NCBI RefSeq assembly: GCF_004025965.2
Contig: NZ_SAYU02000001.1
Coordinates: 1-64,000 of the forward strand
Length of the DNA stretch: 64,000 nucleotides
Reading direction: 5' to 3'
From: Phycicoccus flavus
Lineage (GTDB): Bacteria > Actinomycetota > Actinomycetes > Actinomycetales > Dermatophilaceae
Shown: piece by piece, positions 43,258 to 52,181 of the stretch
Layout: every line of letters starts with the position of its first letter
Numbering within the stretch: position 1 is the stretch's first letter
Program-made: the position numbers and the translations under genes
Notes under the pieces: model-generated
What the model saw: only the letters and a program-made list of their open reading frames with translations
The model's database searches: none
Told to the model about the DNA's origin: nothing

Positions 43258-44280
43258 TCAGCGCGCGGGGGGCGCCGTCGAGGCGCGGACGACGAGCCGG
43301 GTCGCGAGGGCGACGTGCGGCGCGTCGACGGTGCCGCCCTCGGCCAGGCGCAGGACGGTGCGCAGCGCCACCCGCCCCATCTCCCCGAGCGGCTGACGGA
43401 TCGTCGTCAGCGGCGGTGACCCGGTCATCGCCGACGGGGTGTCGTCGAAGCCCATGACGGAGACGTCCTGCGGCACCCGCAGCCCGACCTGGCGCGCGGC
43501 CTCGATGACGCCGAGGGCCACCTCGTCGGCGCCGCAGAAGACCGCCGTCGGGTGGTCCGGCCGGTCGAGCAGCTGCAGGCCGCCCTGGAGCCCGGTGTCG
43601 TAGTCGAAGACCTGCCCGGCGGTGACGAGGCCGGGGTCCAGCCCCAGGCCGTGCTGCTCCAGGGCCGCGCGGAGCCCGCCGACGCGGGCGGCGTTGCAGG
43701 CCGCGCGCAGCGCCCCGCCGACGTAGCCGATCCGGGTGTGCCCGAGGGCGATGAGGTGGGCGCCGGCGCTCAGCCCGCCGGTGAAGTTCGTCGAGCCGAT
43801 GCTCGGCGCGTGGCTGGCCTGCGGGTCGATGGGGTCGATGAGGACGAGCGGCAGGTCGGCGTCGCCGAAGGCCCGGACCTGCTGGCGGGTCATCTCCCCG
43901 GCGATGGAGATGAGCCCGCTGCGGCCCGCGGCCACGAGCTCGCGGGCCCACGTCCCCGGCGAGGTCCCGGAGCCGGCGCCGGACTGGCGGGTGCTCAGGG
44001 TCACCGACACCTCCTCCTCGGCCGCGGCGTCGGCGACCCCCTGCAGCACCTCGCTCGTGAACGGCGAGTGCAGGTGGTCGACGAGCAGCTCGACCGAGCG
44101 GGTGGCCTCGGGCCGCCGCCGCTGCTGGGCGGTGTACTCGTGCGCCTCGATGACCTCCTGCACCCGGGCGCGCGTCGTGGCCGCGACGTCGCTGCGCCCG
44201 TTCAGCACCTTGCTCACCGTCGCGACGGACACGCCGGCGGAGTCGGCGATCGTCGCGAGCGTGGTGCGGGTGGCGGGCAC
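43258..44280 (-). CDS. LacI-family regulator, BxlR-like
   Basis: A 340-residue repressor with TLATIADSAGVSVATVSKVLNGR as helix-turn-helix and core motifs FCGADEVALGV and VMGFDDTPSAMTGSPPLTTI. GTG 44280 lies six bases after TAGGGT (44292-44287); the TAG of that hexamer is also the stop of the upstream GH3 gene. Together with the GH3 gene and the divergent importer this is the arrangement of xylobiose (bxl) loci in streptomycetes, so it probably binds CGAAA-N-TTTCG sites. Confidence 0.88.
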   Translation of the reverse strand: MPATRTTLATIADSAGVSVATVSKVLNGRSDVAATTRARVQEVIEAHEYTAQQRRRPEATRSVELLVDHLHSPFTSEVLQGVADAAAEEEVSVTLSTRQSGAGSGTSPGTWARELVAAGRSGLISIAGEMTRQQVRAFGDADLPLVLIDPIDPQASHAPSIGSTNFTGGLSAGAHLIALGHTRIGYVGGALRAACNAARVGGLRAALEQHGLGLDPGLVTAGQVFDYDTGLQGGLQLLDRPDHPTAVFCGADEVALGVIEAARQVGLRVPQDVSVMGFDDTPSAMTGSPPLTTIRQPLGEMGRVALRTVLRLAEGGTVDAPHVALATRLVVRASTAPPAR

Positions 44281-44289
44281 GGGAAGACC

Positions 44290-46728
44290 CTAGGGGCGGG
44301 CCGGTTCGCGGGTCAGGCGGACCGGGACGGTGAGACGGCGCTCGCCCCCGAGCACCCGGGGCTCGCCGGTGACCTCGAGGGCGGCCCGGCACGGGGTGTC
44401 CCCGGCGGAGCTGCCGGCCGTGAGCTCGAACAGCCCCGGCTCGACGACGCGCTCGAGGTCGCGGCCGACGAGCGCCAGCCGGTCGGTGTGCAGGTCGAAG
44501 GTGACGGTGGCCGAGGCTCCGGGCTCCAGCGGCACGCGGGTGAACCCGAGCAGCCGGCGCACCGGGACGACGACGGACGAGACGACGTCACGCCCGTACA
44601 GCTGGACGACCTCCTCGCCGGCGCGGTCCCCCGTGTTCGTGACCCGCACCGAGACCTCGACCGCGCCGTCGCTGCCGACCTCGTCCGCGGACAGGGTGAG
44701 GTCGGCCACCTCGAAGGTCGTGTAGCTGCGGCCGTGGCCGAAGGGGAAGAGTGCCGAGGCGTCGAGGCTGCTCACGCCGCTGCTATCGGGGGAGCCCAGC
44801 GGCGGCTGGAGGTAGGTGCGCGGCTGCCCGCCGGGGCCGTACGGGATCTGCACCGGCAGGTGGCCGCTCGGCTGCACCCGGCCGGACAACACGCCGGCGA
44901 CCGCCGGCCCGCCCTCCTCGCCCGGCATGAACGCCTGGACGAGCCCGGCGGCCCGGTCGGCCCAGGCGCCGAGGGCGTACGGCCGTCCGGACACGACGAC
45001 GACCACCGTCGGCGTCCCCGTCGCGACCACGGCGTCGAGCAGCGCGGGCTGCACGCCCGGGAGGCGGAGGTCCTCGGCATCGCAGCCCTCGCCGGAGGTG
45101 CCGATGCCGAACAGCCCGGCCCGGTCGCCGACGAACACGACCGCGAGGTCGGCGCCGGCCGCGGCCTCCGCGGCGGCGCCGATGCCCGAGGCGTCCTCGC
45201 CCTCGACGGCGCAGCCGCGCTCGTAGGCGATCTCGGTGTCGGGCAGCTCGGCGCGTAGCGCGTCGACCATCGTCGTGACCTCGAGCCCCAGGCCGCGGCC
45301 GGGGTAGCGGGGCAGCACGTGGTTGGGGAAGGCGTAGCAGCCCATGTGGGTGCGGGGGTCGTCGGCGCAGGGGCCGAGGACGGCGACCCGGGCGGGGGCT
45401 GTCCGGCCCGGGCCGGCGAGCGGCAGCGCGCTGCCGGGGTCGAGGAGGACGACCGACCGCTCGGCCATCCGGGCGGCGATGTCGCGGTTGCCGGGGGAGT
45501 CGAGGTCGAGGTCGCCGGACCCTGCCACCGAGCCCTCGGGCGTCCAGTCCGGGTCCAGGAGACCGAGCTCGACCTTGTGGCGCAGATGGCGCCGTGCGGC
45601 CCGGTCGACGAGCGCCTCGTCCAGCGCGCCGGCCTCGACGAGGTCGGCGAGGTGGGCGCCGAAGCCCGAGGTGTCGGGCAGCTCGACGTCGATGCCCGCG
45701 GTGAGGGCGGCGACCCCGGCGGCGTCGACGTCCCCGGCGACGCGGTGCATCGACGCGAGGAAGGGCACCGCCCAGTAGTCGGAGACGACCGTGCCCTCGA
45801 AGCCCCACTCCTCCCGCAGCACCTCGGTGAGCAGCCACGGGTCGGCGCCGGCCGGGACGCCGTCGACGTCGCTGTAGGAGTTCATCACCGACTTCACGCC
45901 GGCCTCGCGCACCGCGGTCTCGAACGGCGGGAGGATGACGTCGACGAGCTCGCGGCGGCCCATCGACACCGGGCCGTGGTTGCGCGCGGCCCGCGAGGCC
46001 GAGTACCCCGCGAAGTGCTTGAGGGTGGCGACGACCCCCGCCGACTGCAGCCCGCGCACGTACGCCGACCCCAGCGTGGCGACGACGTACGGGTCCTCGC
46101 CCATCGTCTCCTCGACCCGCCCCCAGCGCGGGTCGCGGACGACGTCGAGCACCGGCGAGAGTCCCTGGTGCACCCCGACCGCGGCCATGTCGCGGCCGAT
46201 GGCGGCGGCCATCTCCTCGACGAGGTCGGGGTCGAAGGTGGCGGCCCAGGCGATGGCCGCGGGGTAGACGGTGGCGCCGAAGGTCGTGAACCCGGTGAGG
46301 CACTCCTCGTGGACCAGTGCGGGCACGCCGAGGCGGCTGTCCCGGAGGACGACGTGGTGCTGGCGCACGACCTCGGCGACGCCCTCGGCGACGGTCAGCG
46401 GGTAGCTGCCGAACACCCGGGTCAGCTGGCCGAGTCCGTCGCGGCTGGCCTCCTCGAGCGAGACGCTGCCGGCGGCCGCGAAGACGTCCTGCATGGGGGC
46501 GACGACGAACGTCTCGCCGGCGTCCTCGTCCCCGCCCGCCTCCTGCTCCGGGTCGGCGCTCATGTCGTTGCCGACCCACCGGCTGCCGAGCTGGGCGACC
46601 TTCTCGCGCAGGGTCATCGCCGCCAGGAGGGCGTCGGTGCGCTCGTCGACCGACCGGCTCGGGTCGCGCCACACCGGCAGGTCGGTGGCGGACGTGGACG
46701 GGTCGACGGCGGGGGACGCCGAGCTCAT
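44290..46728 (-). CDS. GH3 beta-xylosidase
   Basis: An 812-residue cytoplasmic enzyme: barrel with nucleophile Asp317 in GTVVSDYW and LKHFAGYS, second domain with VGDRAGLFGIGTSGEGCDAEDLRLPG, and a fibronectin-III-like end. ATG 46728 is supported by GGAG 5 bases upstream; earlier in-frame starts run through the promoter region. Paralogue of the GH3 at 29384, but ends normally. Divergent from the xylo-oligosaccharide importer, it should hydrolyse imported xylobiose and longer chains. Confidence 0.9.
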   Translation of the reverse strand: MSSASPAVDPSTSATDLPVWRDPSRSVDERTDALLAAMTLREKVAQLGSRWVGNDMSADPEQEAGGDEDAGETFVVAPMQDVFAAAGSVSLEEASRDGLGQLTRVFGSYPLTVAEGVAEVVRQHHVVLRDSRLGVPALVHEECLTGFTTFGATVYPAAIAWAATFDPDLVEEMAAAIGRDMAAVGVHQGLSPVLDVVRDPRWGRVEETMGEDPYVVATLGSAYVRGLQSAGVVATLKHFAGYSASRAARNHGPVSMGRRELVDVILPPFETAVREAGVKSVMNSYSDVDGVPAGADPWLLTEVLREEWGFEGTVVSDYWAVPFLASMHRVAGDVDAAGVAALTAGIDVELPDTSGFGAHLADLVEAGALDEALVDRAARRHLRHKVELGLLDPDWTPEGSVAGSGDLDLDSPGNRDIAARMAERSVVLLDPGSALPLAGPGRTAPARVAVLGPCADDPRTHMGCYAFPNHVLPRYPGRGLGLEVTTMVDALRAELPDTEIAYERGCAVEGEDASGIGAAAEAAAGADLAVVFVGDRAGLFGIGTSGEGCDAEDLRLPGVQPALLDAVVATGTPTVVVVVSGRPYALGAWADRAAGLVQAFMPGEEGGPAVAGVLSGRVQPSGHLPVQIPYGPGGQPRTYLQPPLGSPDSSGVSSLDASALFPFGHGRSYTTFEVADLTLSADEVGSDGAVEVSVRVTNTGDRAGEEVVQLYGRDVVSSVVVPVRRLLGFTRVPLEPGASATVTFDLHTDRLALVGRDLERVVEPGLFELTAGSSAGDTPCRAALEVTGEPRVLGGERRLTVPVRLTREPARP

Positions 46729-46739
46729 ACGGGCTCCGT

Positions 46740-46831
46740 TCGAAAGTTTCGACAGATCCGGCGCGAGGCGACCGTCGGTCGTCGTCGTCCGGCTCAGCGA
46801 GAGTCTGGCGCGTGAGGGTGGGCCGATGCAA
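46740..46831 (-). promoter_or_regulatory. GH3 promoter and CGAAA-N-TTTCG operator
   Basis: TTGCAT (46831-46826), an 18-base spacer and CAGACT (46807-46802) may drive the GH3 gene. TCGAAAGTTTCGA (46740-46752), a perfect 13-base palindrome, lies just ahead of its ribosome site. The 338-base gap 46729-47066 contains this and the rightward control region; nothing else is recognised. Confidence 0.65.
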
Positions 46832-46901
46832 GCGCGTTCACCGGACAAGACGCGCGGCGAGGCCATCTCGACATCGTTACCGAACTGCTCGGCGGCGCCT
46901 G

Positions 46902-46963
46902 TTGACAGCACCGCGTCCGGGCTCCTAGCGTGACCGTGCGCCCGAAACTTATCGCAAATTTCG
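46902..46963 (+). promoter_or_regulatory. Importer promoter with imperfect CGAAA operator
   Basis: TTGACA (46902-46907), an 18-base spacer and TAGCGT (46926-46931) form the promoter. CGAAACTT (46943-46950) and AAATTTCG (46956-46963) lie directly downstream as spaced inverted half-sites related to the palindrome at 46740. Confidence 0.7.
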
Positions 46964-47066
46964 ACGCGCACCGCGCCGCCGCGGACGGTGGCGCGGTCCG
47001 GCGGGACCCCCCGCCGTCCCCGTCCAGCGGCGACGACGCCGCACCGGCCTCTCGGGAGAGATCAGC

Positions 47067-48440
47067 GTGGATCCTCAGTCTCAGCACCGTCCGACCGCCA
47101 CCCGTCGCGCCATCCTCGGGATGGCCGCCGGCCTGCCGCTCATCGGCGGGCTCGCCGCCTGTGGCTCGTCGGGCCCCGGCACCTCCGCGTCCGGGAGCGC
47201 GAGCGGAGGCAGCGGCGGCGGCAACGGCACCGGCGCCAGCTTCTGGACCCTCAGCGGCAAGCCGCAGGAGGACATCCGCCAGCAGGCCGTCGACGCCTTC
47301 AACAAGGCCAACCCCGACACCCCGATCAAGATCACGCTGTTCCAGAACGACGCCTACAAGCAGAAGGTCAAGACCGCCCTCGGGGCCGGCCAGGCGCCGA
47401 CCATCCTGTGGGGCTGGGGCGGCGGCGGCCTCAAGAGCTGGGTCGACGCCGGGCAGGTCGACGACCTCACCGACTTCTTCGCCGAGAACTCCGCGCTCAA
47501 GGACAAGATCTTCCCGTCCTCGTTCGGAGCGGCCACCGTCGACGACAAGGTCTACGCCCTGCCGTGCGAGACGGTCACCCCGATCGTGCTGTTCTACAAC
47601 AAGAAGGTGCTCGAGAAGGTCGGCGTGCAGCCGCCGCAGTCGTGGCAGGAGATCCTCGACATCGTCCCCAAGATCAACGCCGCGGGGGTCGCGCCGTTCT
47701 CGCTCGGCGGGCAGTCCCGCTGGACGAACATGATGTGGCTCGAGTTCCTCTACGACCGCATCGGCGGTCCCGAGGTCTTCCAGGCCGTGTTCGACGGCGA
47801 GAAGGACGCGTGGAGCAACCCGGACTCGATCCAGGCGCTCACCGAGATGCAGAAGCTCATCAAGATGAACGGCTTCGTCAAGGGCTTCGCCTCCATCACC
47901 GCCGACTCCAACGCCGACCAGGCGCTGCTCTACACCGGCAAGGCCGCGATGATGCTGCACGGCGCGTGGACCTACGGCGGGATGAAGAACGACGGCGGCG
48001 ACTTCGTCTCCGGCGGCAACCTCGGCTACATGAACTTCCCGGCCTACGACGGCGGCAAGGGTGACCCGAGCGACTCGGTCGGCAACCCCGCGCAGTACCT
48101 GTCCATCTCGTCCAAGGCGTCCGAGGAGGAGAAGGCGAGCGCCAAGAAGTTCCTCGCCGAGAGCCAGTTCACCGACGAGATCCTCCAGGCCTGGATCGAC
48201 TCGGGCAACATCCCCGTCGCCCAGGGCTCGGACTCCCTCATCGGCAGCGGCGAGGACGCCGACTGGCTGAAGTTCCAGTACGACACCGCCGCCAACGCCA
48301 AGAGCTTCGCGCAGTCCTGGGACCAGGCGCTGCCGCCCACCCAGGCCGAGGTGCTGCTCGACAACATCGCCAAGCTCTTCCAGCTGTCGATCAGCCCGCA
48401 GCAGTTCGCCTCGAACCTCAACGCGGTCATCGGCAAGTGA
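47067..48440 (+). CDS. Xylo-oligosaccharide-type ABC substrate-binding lipoprotein
   Basis: A 457-residue lipoprotein. The signal starts TATRRAILGMAAG (a twin-Arg-like start) and ends in lipobox LAAC with Cys32, then a Gly/Ser linker. NKANPDTPIKITLF, LFYNKKVLEKVGVQPPQSWQE and MLHGAWTYGG match BxlE-like sugar binders. GTG 47067 follows GGGAGAG. Heads a three-gene importer operon without its own ATPase gene. Substrate inferred from the GH3/LacI context. Confidence 0.9.
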   Translation: MDPQSQHRPTATRRAILGMAAGLPLIGGLAACGSSGPGTSASGSASGGSGGGNGTGASFWTLSGKPQEDIRQQAVDAFNKANPDTPIKITLFQNDAYKQKVKTALGAGQAPTILWGWGGGGLKSWVDAGQVDDLTDFFAENSALKDKIFPSSFGAATVDDKVYALPCETVTPIVLFYNKKVLEKVGVQPPQSWQEILDIVPKINAAGVAPFSLGGQSRWTNMMWLEFLYDRIGGPEVFQAVFDGEKDAWSNPDSIQALTEMQKLIKMNGFVKGFASITADSNADQALLYTGKAAMMLHGAWTYGGMKNDGGDFVSGGNLGYMNFPAYDGGKGDPSDSVGNPAQYLSISSKASEEEKASAKKFLAESQFTDEILQAWIDSGNIPVAQGSDSLIGSGEDADWLKFQYDTAANAKSFAQSWDQALPPTQAEVLLDNIAKLFQLSISPQQFASNLNAVIGK

Positions 48441-49363
48441 CCGCCGGCGCTCCCGTCGTCCCGTCCGCCGCGTCGCGCACCCCGCGGCGCGGCGGGGGGA
48501 CGGGGGGCCTGTGGTGGCTCGTCCTGCCGGCCCTCGCCTTCTTCGTCACCTTCGGCGTCGTCCCACTGCTCGGCGTCTTCGGGCTCTCCTTCGCCAGCTG
48601 GAACGGCATCGGCGCGATCACCTTCGGGGGCCTGGACGCCTGGCGGACCGTGCTCGCCGACCCCGGCCTCCTGCACTCGATCTTCGTGACCTTCGAGATC
48701 ATGGTCATCTCGTGGGCGGTGCAGACCCCGGCCTCGATCCTCCTCGGCACCTTCCTCGCCGGCTTCCAGCGCTACCGCGGCGTCCTCGCCGTCCTCTACG
48801 TCCTGCCGCTCCTGCTGTCCTCCGCGGCCCTGGCCGTGACGTGGAAGGCCCTGTTGGACCCCAACTTCGGGCTGGGCGCCGGGCTCGGCATCCCCCTGCT
48901 CAGCCAGAACTGGCTCGGGGAGGGCGGACTGGCCGTCGCGGTCGTCATCTTCATCGTGTCCTGGCAGTTCGTGCCGTTCCACGCCCTCATCTACCAGGGC
49001 GGTGTCCGGCAGATCCCGCGCTCGCTCTACGAGGCCGCCGAGATCGACGGCGCCGGGCGGGTGCGGCAGTTCTTCTCCATCACGCTGCCGCAGCTGAAGT
49101 ACACGATCATCACGAGCTCGACGCTCATGGTCGTCGGGTCGCTGACCTTCTTCGACCTCATCTTCGTCCTCACCGCCGGCGGTCCCGGCGACGCGACGCG
49201 GGTGCTCGCCGTCGAGATGTACCAGACCGGCTTCCTCGGCAACCAGATGGGACCGGCCAGCGCCATCGCCGTCATCATCGTGCTGAGCGGCCTGGTCATC
49301 GCCCAGCTCCTGCGCCGGCTCGGGGGCCGTGACGCCTCCGCCAGCCAGCTGGAAGGGATGTGA
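48437..49363 (+). CDS. Sugar ABC transporter permease (MalF type)
   Basis: A 308-residue membrane protein with about six helices, first at LWWLVLPALAFFVTFGVVPL, and EAA loop SLYEAAEIDGAGRVRQFF. GTG 48437 overlaps the binding-protein stop (GTGA). Second component of the presumed xylo-oligosaccharide importer. Confidence 0.92.
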   Translation: MTAGAPVVPSAASRTPRRGGGTGGLWWLVLPALAFFVTFGVVPLLGVFGLSFASWNGIGAITFGGLDAWRTVLADPGLLHSIFVTFEIMVISWAVQTPASILLGTFLAGFQRYRGVLAVLYVLPLLLSSAALAVTWKALLDPNFGLGAGLGIPLLSQNWLGEGGLAVAVVIFIVSWQFVPFHALIYQGGVRQIPRSLYEAAEIDGAGRVRQFFSITLPQLKYTIITSSTLMVVGSLTFFDLIFVLTAGGPGDATRVLAVEMYQTGFLGNQMGPASAIAVIIVLSGLVIAQLLRRLGGRDASASQLEGM

Positions 49364-50277
49364 CCGGCATGGCGACGACGACGCCCAGCGCCACCGAGCA
49401 GGCGACGCCCCGCCGCGACGCCCCGCCCCCGCGCGAGCACCGGCCCTCCCGGTTCTCGCTCGGCCGCTACAACCTGGCCGGCGGGCTCGCCGGCTGGGTG
49501 TGGGTGGCCATCGTGCTCGTGCCGATCTACTGGATCGTCATCACGAGCTTCAAGTCGCAGAGCACGTACTTCCTCACCAACCCGATGCTGCCGTCGACCG
49601 AGCCGACCCTGGAGTCCTACAAGCTCGTCATCGAGAGCGACTTCGCGCGCTACTTCGTCAACAGCCTCGTCGTCACGGTGGGCGCTGTGGCGCCGGCGGT
49701 GCTCATGTCGTTCATGGCGTCCTACGCCATCGTCCGCGGCGGCAACAGCGTCTTCCTGCGGCTGTCGAACTCGCTGTTCCTGCTCGGCCTGGCCATCCCG
49801 CTCCAGGCGGTCATCATCCCCGTCTACCTCATCATCATCCGGATGCGGATGTACGACTCCCTCGGCGGGATGATCCTGCCGAGCATCGCCTTCGCCATCC
49901 CACTGTCGGTCCTCGTGCTCAGCAACTTCATCCGGGACGTCCCGAAGGAGCTCTTCGAGTCGATGCGGCTCGACGGTGCCTCGGAGTGGACGACGATGTG
50001 GCGCCTGGCCTTCCCGCTCACCAAGCCGGCGCTGATGACGGTGACGATCTACAACGCGCTGCTCACCTGGAACAACTTCCTGCTGCCGCTCATCCTCACC
50101 CAGGACCCGAGCAAGCGGACGCTGCCGCTGGCGGTGTGGAGCTTCCAGGGGCAGTACGGCGTCAACGTGCCGGCGGTCCTCGCGTCCGTCGTCCTCACGA
50201 CGCTGCCGATCGTCGTCTTCTACGCCATCGGCCGCCGCCAGCTGCTCGCCGGACTCACCGCCGGCTTCGGCAAGTAG
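49360..50277 (+). CDS. Sugar ABC transporter permease (MalG type)
   Basis: A membrane protein of 305 residues if started at GTG 49360 (GTGA overlap) or 302 from ATG 49369; the GGAAGGG at 49351 is spaced better for the ATG. EAA loop ELFESMRLDGASEWTTMWRLAFP. Ends GLTAGFGK like MalG proteins. A terminator follows seven bases after the stop. Confidence 0.92.
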   Translation: MTGMATTTPSATEQATPRRDAPPPREHRPSRFSLGRYNLAGGLAGWVWVAIVLVPIYWIVITSFKSQSTYFLTNPMLPSTEPTLESYKLVIESDFARYFVNSLVVTVGAVAPAVLMSFMASYAIVRGGNSVFLRLSNSLFLLGLAIPLQAVIIPVYLIIIRMRMYDSLGGMILPSIAFAIPLSVLVLSNFIRDVPKELFESMRLDGASEWTTMWRLAFPLTKPALMTVTIYNALLTWNNFLLPLILTQDPSKRTLPLAVWSFQGQYGVNVPAVLASVVLTTLPIVVFYAIGRRQLLAGLTAGFGK

Positions 50278-50283
50278 CCCGTC

Positions 50284-50319
50284 CGACGCCCCCGCCGGTT
50301 CTCACCGGCGGGGGCGTCG
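50284..50319. terminator. Bidirectional terminator embedding a stop codon
   Basis: CGACGCCCCCGCCGG (50284-50298) is perfectly complementary to 50305-50319 around a six-base loop TTCTCA. The loop holds the stop codon of the leftward cupin gene (50302-50304), so its last codons form one arm. It ends both the importer and the osmolyte transcripts. Confidence 0.85.
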
Positions 50320-50955
50320 TGCGCTGAAGCGCATCCCCGGCGTCGTCAGCCGCTCGACCGGGCCGAGCCAGGCGTACGCGAGGAGGCACGGCTCGAAGGG
50401 TCCGGTCGTGATCCGGTGCTCGTGCGCGGGGACGTTGAGGATGAGCGACCCGGGCGCGTAGACGGCGGTGTCGTTCTCGCTCCACGCGCCGGAGATGGCG
50501 ACGTAGGACTCCTCGATGTCGCGGTGGTGGTGCTGCGGGTAGATCGTGTCGGGCGCGAAGAGGACGAGACCGAGGATGAGCTCGTCGGTGACGACCGGCC
50601 CGCGCGGCCCGACGATCTCGCAGTAGCCGTACTTGCCGGTGAGCCCGCGCGGGACCTTCTCGTACCCGTACTCCCAGGTGAGCAGCCCGGCGACCCGGCC
50701 CAACGCGTCGGCGAGGCCACCGAGCACGCCCCGCGAGCCGGCGTCCAGGGCCCGGCCCAGGTGGTCGGTGACCGGGAGGGACGCCGGCGCGCGGTCGGAC
50801 ACCTCGGGGTCGGCCTCGACGACGTCGGCGATGCCCTCCCGGACCCGCCGCAGGTGGCCGCGGATCGGCCTGCTGCCCCCCGAGGACCCGTGCCGGTAGA
50901 TCCGGTCGTACTCGCGCACGAGGTAGAGCAGGTCCGGTCGGTCGCGCAGCCGCAT
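50302..50955 (-). CDS. DMSP-lyase-family cupin (DddL-like)
   Basis: A 217-residue protein whose C-terminal half is a cupin. LVLFAPDTIYPQHHHRDIEESY (key residues His142, His144, Glu148, Tyr151) and PAHEHRITT (His178/His180) match the metal site and lid of DddL/DddQ dimethylsulfoniopropionate lyases. The start ATG 50955 was chosen for homologous length; no strong ribosome site is seen. It is 77 bases after hpbD on the same strand, so probably the last gene of the osmolyte operon. Lyase activity is inferred; many family members act on unknown substrates. Confidence 0.7.
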   Translation of the reverse strand: MRLRDRPDLLYLVREYDRIYRHGSSGGSRPIRGHLRRVREGIADVVEADPEVSDRAPASLPVTDHLGRALDAGSRGVLGGLADALGRVAGLLTWEYGYEKVPRGLTGKYGYCEIVGPRGPVVTDELILGLVLFAPDTIYPQHHHRDIEESYVAISGAWSENDTAVYAPGSLILNVPAHEHRITTGPFEPCLLAYAWLGPVERLTTPGMRFSARRPRR

Positions 50956-51032
50956 GCCTGTGAGTATGGCGCTGCCCGGCCGCCCCCCGGCCCGCCGTGG
51001 CCACCCGGTCGTGGGTCCCGTCGGGGGCCGGC

Positions 51033-52139
51033 TCAGCCGACCTCGAGCACCGGCGCCCCGAGCCGTGCGGTGTCCGGCACCACCCCGAGGCCGGGCCCGG
51101 ACGGCAGCCGCAGGTGCCCGTCCTGCACCTCGAGCCCGTGCTCGGGGTCGTCGTGCTCGGCGATGTACGGCTGCGCGACCCACACGCCCTCGAGCAGCCG
51201 CGGGGAGACGGTGGCGGCGACGTGGACGCACGCGGCGGCGACGACGTCCCCGCCCCACGCGTCGTCGCAGGTGTGCGGCACGGACGCGGCCTCGCAGACG
51301 TCCCGGAACGCCGCCATCGCCTGCAGCCCGCCGATCCGCGTCACCTTCATCCCGAAGCCGTCGACCTCGCGGCGGCCGACGAGCCCGACGACGGTCGCGA
51401 GGTCGGTGCCGCTCTCGTCGACGAACACCGGGTGGGCGACGCGCCCCCGCAGGGAGCGGATCTCGTCGAGGGTGTCGCACGGCTGCTCCAGGACGAAGGG
51501 CACGTCCGCGCAGCTCCGGCTGAGGGTCACCGCGTCCGCGGTCGTCAGCGACCGGTTGCCGTCGACCGCGAGACGGACGCGTCCGCCGACCGCCTCCCAG
51601 ACCTTGCGGACGACCTCGATGTCGACCGCGACGTCGCGCCCGCCGATCTTCACCTGCAGGCGCGGGTAGCCCCGCGCGACCCGGTCGGCGGCGACGGCCG
51701 CCACGTCGTCGGGCTCGCCCACCCCGGTCGCGTAGTACGACGGCACCCGCTCGGTGGCGGGTCCGCCGAGGAGGTCGGCCACCCGCACCCCGTGGTGCTT
51801 GCCGAGCAGGTCGTGGGCGGCGATGTCGAGCGCCGCCTTGGCGTACCGGTGACCGGCGAGCGTCGCGTCCATCCGGCGGCGCAGCAGCAGGGGGTGGCCC
51901 GGGTCCGCCCCGAGGAGCCCCGGTGCGAGCTCCGCCAGGGCGGCCCGGGCGCCGGCCGCGTGGTGCGGTTGGTAGGTGGGACCGACGGGGCAGGTCTCGC
52001 CCCAGCCGACGAGGCCGTCGTCGGTGGTGACCTCGACGAGCGTGCTGTCGAGGCAGGACACGGTGCTGCCGGCGATGACGTAGGAGCCGCCGACCACGGG
52101 CCGCAGGCGGGACCAGACCCGGACGGAGGCGATCCTCAT
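51033..52139 (-). CDS. hpbD: 4-hydroxyproline betaine / proline betaine 2-epimerase
   Basis: A 368-residue enolase-superfamily epimerase (MLE subgroup). Catalytic Lys164 (LQVKIGG) and Lys265 ([11 protein letters not shown]) face each other; magnesium ligands are Asp193 (VDGN), Glu218 (LEQP) and Asp241 (DESG). The stretches [32 protein letters not shown] and CDDAWGGD closely match what I remember of Pelagibaca HpbD. It epimerises C2 of betaines of proline. The adjoining demethylase genes give the same operon logic. Confidence 0.85.
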   Translation of the reverse strand: MRIASVRVWSRLRPVVGGSYVIAGSTVSCLDSTLVEVTTDDGLVGWGETCPVGPTYQPHHAAGARAALAELAPGLLGADPGHPLLLRRRMDATLAGHRYAKAALDIAAHDLLGKHHGVRVADLLGGPATERVPSYYATGVGEPDDVAAVAADRVARGYPRLQVKIGGRDVAVDIEVVRKVWEAVGGRVRLAVDGNRSLTTADAVTLSRSCADVPFVLEQPCDTLDEIRSLRGRVAHPVFVDESGTDLATVVGLVGRREVDGFGMKVTRIGGLQAMAAFRDVCEAASVPHTCDDAWGGDVVAAACVHVAATVSPRLLEGVWVAQPYIAEHDDPEHGLEVQDGHLRLPSGPGLGVVPDTARLGAPVLEVG

Positions 52140-52181
52140 CCGCGTCCGGCCCCCGGACCGGGCCCGCGGCCGTCGTCGCGC

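Noticed and set aside
51033-52139. Muconate cycloisomerase or dipeptide epimerase
   Set aside because: Sequence stretches and the Rieske/flavoprotein demethylase neighbours fit HpbD much better.
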